Positions 58,091-64,000 of a stretch of DNA of 64,000 nt are shown here, piece after piece; position 1 is the first letter of the stretch, and each line of letters opens with the position of its first letter. The position numbers and the translations under genes are program-made. The DNA lies in assembly GCA_016584305.1 (NCBI GenBank), contig JACEEZ010019081.1, positions 981,001-1,045,000 on the forward strand. The letters are read 5' to 3'. The DNA is from Chionoecetes opilio (Eukaryota > Arthropoda > Malacostraca > Decapoda > Majidae). The notes below the pieces were generated by a model. That model was not told where the DNA came from, ran no database searches, and worked only from the letters and a program-made list of their open reading frames with translations.

Positions 58091-59584
58091 CAAAAAAATT
58101 AATATCTTGGCATTTGATAATAGAGATATTCTGTACCAGAACATTGCCGAACTTAGGGAGGGTTCCTTGGCTATTGGTGTTTTTGCCGTGTTGGGCCTGG
58201 AGACCCACAGACCCTCCTGTGAGCTTTCATAATCTACCACTTCACTTCTACTTCTCTCAGAAACTATCGCCTTATTTTTACTTCCTATACTTTAGTTCCC
58301 TCTGCAAAGCAGGTTTTGAATGTGTTTTAGGAGTAGGCTAGCGATACATGATCGCATTTGAATGATGCATTACTTCAATGGATAAGTGTTAGGCTACAGA
58401 TAACTTACTTTCATTGGTGTATGAGACATTATTCCCACAAAATTAGTTTAGATGTAAAAAAAGAATGCTGTATTGATAGATTACGTGGCGAGTTCACAGT
58501 TCACGTAGCATGTAAATTCAATTGGTAAAGAGTTCGACTGAAGGAATCTGAACTTGAAGCTAAATATAAGCTTAGTGTAGAGTATTTGAGTTGCTAATAT
58601 TCGGTGCAGAACATTATTGAATATCAATTTGACATTTCAAGATCTTCTTTATGACATGCAAAACAAGCCTAAATGCACATAGCTATTAGTTATTTAGGAA
58701 CATAAGCAGGCATTTGAAAACAATAACTTTAAAATATTTGCATATCAAAACTGTTGAACAATAAATCTAAAAATAATATTATATCTTGCATGGAAAATCC
58801 ATTTCAATTCAAATAATTATCAACAATATGTGTCTAATACTACATAAAGTGTTTTCATAGTGTAAGTAAATGTCACTCTGACCAGTCTGCTCTGAGCCTT
58901 TTTCTGTGTTCTTCCTTTCAGCTACTTGAGCACTTTGTGTCACAGATACTTAGACATAACTGAAAGCACGTATTTCAACCATCAATTGGTTGAAAATAAA
59001 AGTATAAAAAAAATTAACAATGCATGTTATAAAAAAAATACGATCCTTAAGAATATATGCCTGGATGATCACTAGAATCTGCATAAATAAATATAGATCT
59101 TTAGTTACACGATATACTATGTTTTCAATAAATTATAAAAATATGTTATTACAATAAATTAATAACATTCTAGAAATAGGTAGAATGATTGTACATATGG
59201 GACATGTTAAGTACATTACAAATTTCTTAGTATTATAAAGACAAGAACTAGCATTCTGCATTAGCGTGAATTAAAAAGATATCCGACAACAGGGAAAGAA
59301 AAACATCAATCAATATTTTGATTAGTAAAGCTCTTCTGTTCAAGGAAGATTGAAAGAACTAACAGACTTACAAAGTTGCACAAAATTTCATCCATTTATG
59401 CATATGATCATGCTTTTGTGACTTATAAGGAAGTACTTTGCCGAAATAACTGTGATACCATTACTGTGTACCTACTGTGTGTCTAGGGAGAAAGTTCAGC
59501 ACTGGTACGTTAGCTAGGGTGGTGCACCGTGGTGGGGGAGGCAGGCTTCTATCGCAGCAGTCTGGGTGAGGCTGTCATTCCGCC
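58091..59584. other. Intron or intergenic, no gene recognised
   Basis: AT-rich; nothing beyond short simple repeats was seen. Confidence 0.35.
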
Positions 59585-60000
59585 CTCCACCTGCTGGGGT
59601 GAGAGGAGATTGAAGCTATTAAATTTACACTCACTCGAGAGGCGTAGAGTAAAGGGCGATCTGATAGAAGTTTTTAAGTGGTTAAAGGGTTACAATAAAG
59701 GCGATGTAGGAAAAGTTCTTACGGCTAGTAAACAGAGTAGAACAAGAAGCAACGGATTCAAACTGGAAAAACGTAGATTTAAAAAAGAAATAGGGAGAAA
59801 CTGGTTCACAAATGGGGTGATAAATGATTGGAATGGACTCAGTCATCAGGTAGTTAGTGTGGAGTCAATTGGGAGTTTTATAAGGAGGCCAGACAATTTC
59901 ATGGATGGGGATGAAAGGTGGATGTTTGTAGTGTAAGTAACAGAAATTACCACGTGTAGGTCTCACAGCCTCTTGTAGCTTCCTTATGTTCTTATGAAAT
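59585..60000 (+). pseudogene. LINE ORF2 C-terminal end with 3' tail
   Basis: The frame reads RRLKLLNLHSLERRRVKGDL then IEVFKWLKGYNKGDV and WFTNGVINDWNGLSHQVV, the conserved C-terminal region downstream of the RT of jockey/CR1-like elements (LxLxSLExRRxRGDLIExxK...NxWNxLP). The 3' UTR ends CTTGTAGCTTCCTTATGTTC, also seen at 6469-6492 and reversed near 5312-5337. The 5' part is missing, the usual truncation for LINEs. Confidence 0.85.
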
Positions 60001-60857
60001 ATTGGTCATGAATGGCAGCTGTTTCTTATGCCTGGTAGAGTGCAATATAAAGTATGATTTAGATTAACTAATGCTTTGGGCTATATGCAAGAATTCTCGT
60101 CAAATCCCGGCAGGTGGAGATTCCCCACAGTCGTATCTCCACCGGTGGGATCTTCAAGAAATGCCCGGCCGGTGGAGATTGGGCAGGCGTACCAACACAA
60201 GCGAGTCCAAGACGACATCAGTATTTTTACTGTTTTATACATATCTAATACATTTTACTAGTGTAATTTATAATTTCTGCCATTAAAATAATAGCTTAGT
60301 TAGTGTTCGCCACATGTCTGAGGCGTTGGTGTAGAAAAAATGGGCCCGAGTGATGTGTGGAGTACATTTGAACGGCCCACCACCACAGCTCCACAATGGC
60401 TGACCTCCATCCTCCCGCCGCCGCCCAGCTTCCTCAGAAGTTTACACACCTATATAAGGCCTCCTGGACCTGATTTTACCTTAATTATGACACGTGTGCA
60501 TTCACAAGCTATGCATGTTACTCTCGGTTGTGTTGAAAACTTACCTGTAATGGTCTGGGAAGAAATAGGATGGAATAAGGGCAGAGTGGAATGCAGGTGG
60601 GATGTGCATGGTGAACGCTCAGCTGACTCAACGCAACCAGTAGAGCGCAACGGGTGGAGTGTTTTCAAATGATTCTTGTATGCCGCACCCCGGTGCAACG
60701 GGTCGAGAAAATTTCTTGCATATGGCCCAAAGATAATTTACATTCAGATATTTTCTTTACAGTTATTGCTTTGGTGTCTTGGACCTGGGAGAAAATGAAT
60801 TCGGATACAAGTTAAGCAATTTCAACATAGGTACTACTCAGAACCCTTGTGACTTAC
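60001..60857. other. CUEDC1-like intron, unassigned
   Basis: Contains CCGG-TGGAGATT words repeated near 60114 and 60168. A 110-codon plus-strand frame at 60340 has no domain. Confidence 0.3.
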
Positions 60858-61009
60858 CTGAGCTTGTTTTTCATCGTCTTCATCCTCTATCAAGGGGTCC
60901 GCTGATATCAACAGCTGGTCGCGCCCGGCAGTGGGAAGTAAGGTTCGACTGCTGGTCCGCTTACGCCGTGAGAACACCTTGGCTATCTGGGCAAACTTCT
61001 TTCTTGATG
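60858..61009 (-). CDS. CUEDC1: CUEDC1-like exon d
   Basis: Acceptor ATTCCAG, donor CTCAG/GTAAGT, phase 1 to 0. Encodes SRKKFAQIAKVFSRRKRTSS and an acidic IEDEDDEKQAQ end. Not visible as a long open frame; found by homology and splice phase. Confidence 0.87.
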
Positions 61010-63431
61010 CTGGAATTGTTTAGGATTTAATTATTTGGAATTTCATGATTAAGTTACCTACCAAAAATGTTCTAAAACTATCTTTTAAATTTTTTGTCCA
61101 TTATCATCACCCCTATTCCTTTTCTGCTTCCTGCTTCAACTTCTGTGCACTGAAATGGGTCTTCATCTTGTTTGAGTCCCCTCTCTGTCAAGCTCCGGGT
61201 CCATATGTACACGTATGGACAGCTCTAAGTGCCATGCTCACTGCCAAACCATAACAATTATAGTTACAAACTCAAGAAATACTCCTAATATTCAAATCAA
61301 CAGCAGCATAACATTTCTGCTTGACCTTACTCTTGTAAAATATTCAGCATATCCCTGTTTTGCCCTGTAATATATTAGATAGGTAGCTACTGCGATGTAC
61401 CTGTGTATCCTGTCAAAGGCCATCATAAATATGAACCTGTCTTAAGAATCCCTGTGTTACCTCTTTGCCTGATGGACATTTGTTATTAACCCTGATAATT
61501 AGCAACTCAATGACCTAAGAACCAAGTAATTGATTGATCTAACCTTTACCCATTGTAGCAATTCTTTCTCTGAGTGTTGCATCATCGAGCTGAGCCAGCT
61601 GGCCCTTGCCCTCAGCTCCCTCTGCTTCATCGTCATCTCCTGCCTCTGATTCATAATCTGAAAAAGATGGCATTACCATTACAGTATATCTTTCAAGGTA
61701 TTTGAAAAAAGTGTTGCATGAAATTTGCAATAAACAGAGCACGAGGCCACAATAAGAAACCATAAAGAGGAGACAAAGATGTCAGGATGTTGAACTTCCC
61801 TAAACAAACATATTATGTAATGTTAATTTTCTGAAAAATAAGCAAGATTCTTCTTTCTACGAAAAACACCACATCAAAATATGTTGACATTTTCAAGATA
61901 GTACTAACCTTCTTGTAAGGCTGTCATGAACTCCCTGTTGGTCCGCAGTTCATCCATGAACTCATCATTCTGAAGAAAGAGGGCGATGCGCTCGTCCTTG
62001 AGGTACTGGGCCAACTCTGCGTCACTCTCCCCAACCGCCTCTCGGGCCAGAGCATTCTCGTTGAGACGTTGACTCAATCGTTGAGGAGACAACACACCCA
62101 CACCCTGAAAGTCAGCACAGAATGCATGATCATTAACACAAAGTACAAGCCACAATTACTATCAAAACTTACATTTTGAAATAACCAGTAACAAACACAC
62201 AAGCACACACACATGTGAAAATGTTGGAGAGGGAATTTGTATGAGAAAGAATAAATGTGTGTGATGTGATGAAAAGCAACTTCTAATTCGTTTTTGGATA
62301 GGCAAGGTTTGTATAAATCAATATTCAAGATAGAATCTCTGCAGATTAAAAAGTCATACATTCATATTCATTTGCTTTTACAATAGTTGACAGACGTGGA
62401 TGAAAAAGGCACTGGACTGGATGGCCCGTTGTGGCATGTCTTAAGGGAGCGTGAAGGACAGCGACCAGGAATAATGTCAATGTTCTTTTCTCAAATGAAG
62501 GAAATTTATGTAGGACCTGAAGACCAAAAATGCAAACATTCTCCCTATTGATAAAGGAGAAGAGAGAGATCCACAAATCCCTATACAGTATACATATCCA
62601 TAATTATATATCCATACACCAACCACACCACAGCACATGGAGCTAACAAACCTTGTGGAAAATCAATCAGAGAAAGGCTCATGTGCTATCTATGTGTGCT
62701 GAGTCTTTCTATCACATTGGTAGCTATTCTTATGTCAATCTCAGACGCAATATATATTTTTTTCTATTAATTTATTCAAATATTTATCATGTATGAGAGC
62801 TATCCTGTAAAAAAAGAAATTGGAAAAACTGAAGCTTCTCCCATCGTGGAGAGGGGGATTTAACCTCTTAACGCCCATATCTTTCCTTTGCTATATTATA
62901 AAATCGTCTGTTGTTAACCAAAAAATTACGAAAACTGACTTAATATACCAAATTAACTAGTGGACAAGGATACTAAATAGGTGATATCTATAAAATATTG
63001 CTTATACCTATTAAAATCGTCTAATGGTAGTCAAATTACAATGAAAATTACGTTCTGGGCCTCAAGGGGTTAATCATGTTTATTAATACACACACACACG
63101 TCTTTTCTTAATTCTCTTATTGATGGAAACACATGATATCCAACAAACGACCTCAATGCACCTGTTCTGCGTCACAGTACTCGCGCGCACCCTCCTCGTC
63201 CCCCAGCCTGTAGGTGGTGGGCCTGTAGGGGTGGTGGGGCAGGCGGGTCATGTTGCTGTACACGGTGCAGTCACGGTCGTGGTAGTGGCAGCTCCGGGTG
63301 ACCTTCATCTCTTTGTGGAGCCAACGCTTTCTGGCCCGGCGTGAGCGAAATTTATCCAGGCGATACTGGAAGCGCGCCTCCGCCTGCACCCAGGCCGCGC
63401 GCAGCCACGCCCGCACCGCCTCGAAGCACAT
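60858..63431 (-). CDS. CUEDC1: CUEDC1-like protein, C-terminal half (partial)
   Basis: Four exons (63431-63162, 62104-61909, 61657-61544, 61009-60858) join in phase to 244 residues, then continue past a phase-0 donor. Residues about 113-155 contain YLKDERIALFLQNDEFMDEL and RTNREFMTAL, very close to CUEDC1 (YLEDERIALFLQNEEFMKEL). DDATLRERIATMGK and SRKKFAQIAKVFSRRKR match the following CUEDC1 helices. CUEDC1 family proteins normally carry a CUE ubiquitin-binding domain near the N-terminus; none is seen here. The first exon encodes instead 90 basic, aromatic residues. Either this is an alternative start or the CUE exons lie beyond the window. The 3' terminal exon is unresolved. Confidence 0.82.
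61544..61657 (-). CDS. CUEDC1: CUEDC1-like exon c
   Basis: Acceptor TTTTTCAG, donor AAAG/GTTAGA, phase 1 to 1. Encodes an acidic stretch then DDATLRERIATMGK. Confidence 0.88.
61909..62104 (-). CDS. CUEDC1: CUEDC1-like exon b
   Basis: Acceptor GACTTTCAG, donor GAAG/GTTAGT, phase 0 to 1. Encodes LSPQRLSQRLNEN and the signature YLKDERIALFLQNDEFMDEL. Confidence 0.9.
62864..63069. mobile_element. piggyBac-type MITE
   Basis: 206 bp flanked by TTAA on both sides (62860-62863, 63070-63073). The ends CCTCTTAACGCCCA and CCCCTTGAGGCCCA (reverse strand) agree at 11 of 14 positions, and internal AAAATCGTCT words recur. It lies in the intron between exons a and b of the CUEDC1-like gene. Confidence 0.75.
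63162..63431 (-). CDS. CUEDC1: CUEDC1-like exon a (novel basic N-terminus)
   Basis: GC-rich exon with donor ACAG/GTGCAT, phase 0. It encodes MCFEAVRAWLRAAWVQAEAR then FRSRRARKRWLHKEMKV and a Cys/His/Tyr-rich stretch. A second in-frame ATG at 63491 would add 20 residues. No domain recognised; its membership in the gene rests on phase and position. Confidence 0.6.
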
Positions 63432-63491
63432 GACTCGGCGCGGGGACGGCGATTTTGTGGGTACAATCAACGCACTACTGTTTACACACAC

Positions 63492-64000
63492 TCTTGTTTG
63501 TACAGTTGCTCGTACACAAGCTTTGCCATGCTTATATTTTTCTCATTGTTTCTGTCTCACAATATGAAGCATATCTATACAGACGAAGCTTTCTTGTTCT
63601 CTGGCAACTGAGTTCAACACTCGATGGGGGACTACAATCACACACTCGTCTATCCCTGACTATCTTGAACTTGTGGTTTCACAGCTTTATTGACTGAAAA
63701 AAGTCATATATTGTCATTGATGTACATGCAGCACACACACAACCCTTTACCGGCATCAAAGCTTTGAATCTGCTTGCCCACATTTTGTTGTCAAACTTTT
63801 TACCTGCCATGACAAACGTGGTAAGTTTGGTGTCTAAGCCACGTCAAGGTGAGACGTGGGACCAAAAGAGGCCTGTGCCATGTAGGTTTCATGAAAACTC
63901 GGGCGGAGCGACGTAATACTAAGGTTACCTGAATTTCTAGTTTTCTACATGGATTACCTACATACTACCGCGGATTCCCTTGCAGATTTATCGCGTGATA
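63492..64000. other. Upstream flank of the CUEDC1-like exon a
   Basis: No exon was supported in this piece. If exon a is a first exon, the promoter should lie here. Confidence 0.3.

Noticed and set aside
60340..60672. 110-codon frame as a separate gene
   Set aside because: No domain and no splice or neighbour support; it lies in an intron of the CUEDC1-like gene on the opposite strand.

Overview
This is eukaryotic nuclear DNA: AT-rich, intron-rich and dominated by transposons. Four protein-coding genes can be assembled with in-phase GT/AG junctions. The TTAGG-type motif (the usual arthropod telomere repeat), mariner, Tigger, hAT and jockey-like remnants, and a manganese superoxide dismutase of the arthropod type suggest an arthropod, probably a decapod or other malacostracan crustacean. 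That assignment is inference.

Layout. (1) 1317-4204, minus: a Sec22a/c-like longin protein with four membrane spans, six coding exons, probably with a 5' exon ending at 5497 inside the arms of an inverted repeat. (2) 6950-8770: a minisatellite split by a decayed hAT element with an 8-bp target duplication. (3) 15643-26408, minus: WTAP/fl(2)d, the m6A-writer adaptor, five coding exons with an unusually Thr/Ser-rich N-terminus. Its introns and 3' flank hold tRNA-derived SINEs, LINE remnants and a deleted Tigger. (4) 26559-33192: a nest of elements, one Tigger-type MITE inside another, holding a 3.2-kb nested palindrome with TTAGG-like tracts and a poly(A) end. (5) 33744-37437: a non-autonomous Helitron, then a 2.7-kb DNA transposon with a frameshifted, unclassified transposase. 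(6) 39540-44790: a 20-bp satellite of about 4 kb in two subfamilies, interrupted by a 1.1-kb terminal-inverted-repeat element. (7) 44800-45752: two related foldback elements. (8) 47357-50618, plus: complete mitochondrial Mn-SOD, five exons. (9) 51807-57380: Tigger MITE, mariner remnant and two hAT MITEs with 8-bp duplications. (10) 60858-63431, minus: the C-terminal half of a CUEDC1-like gene, last exon unresolved.

The four genes do not form a pathway: Sec22 acts in ER/Golgi traffic, WTAP in nuclear RNA methylation and splicing, SOD2 in mitochondrial superoxide removal, and CUEDC1 is a ubiquitin-binding-type protein. The most unusual part is the mobile DNA. Several independent foldback families carry interstitial TTAGG-like arrays, and insertion order can be read from target duplications.
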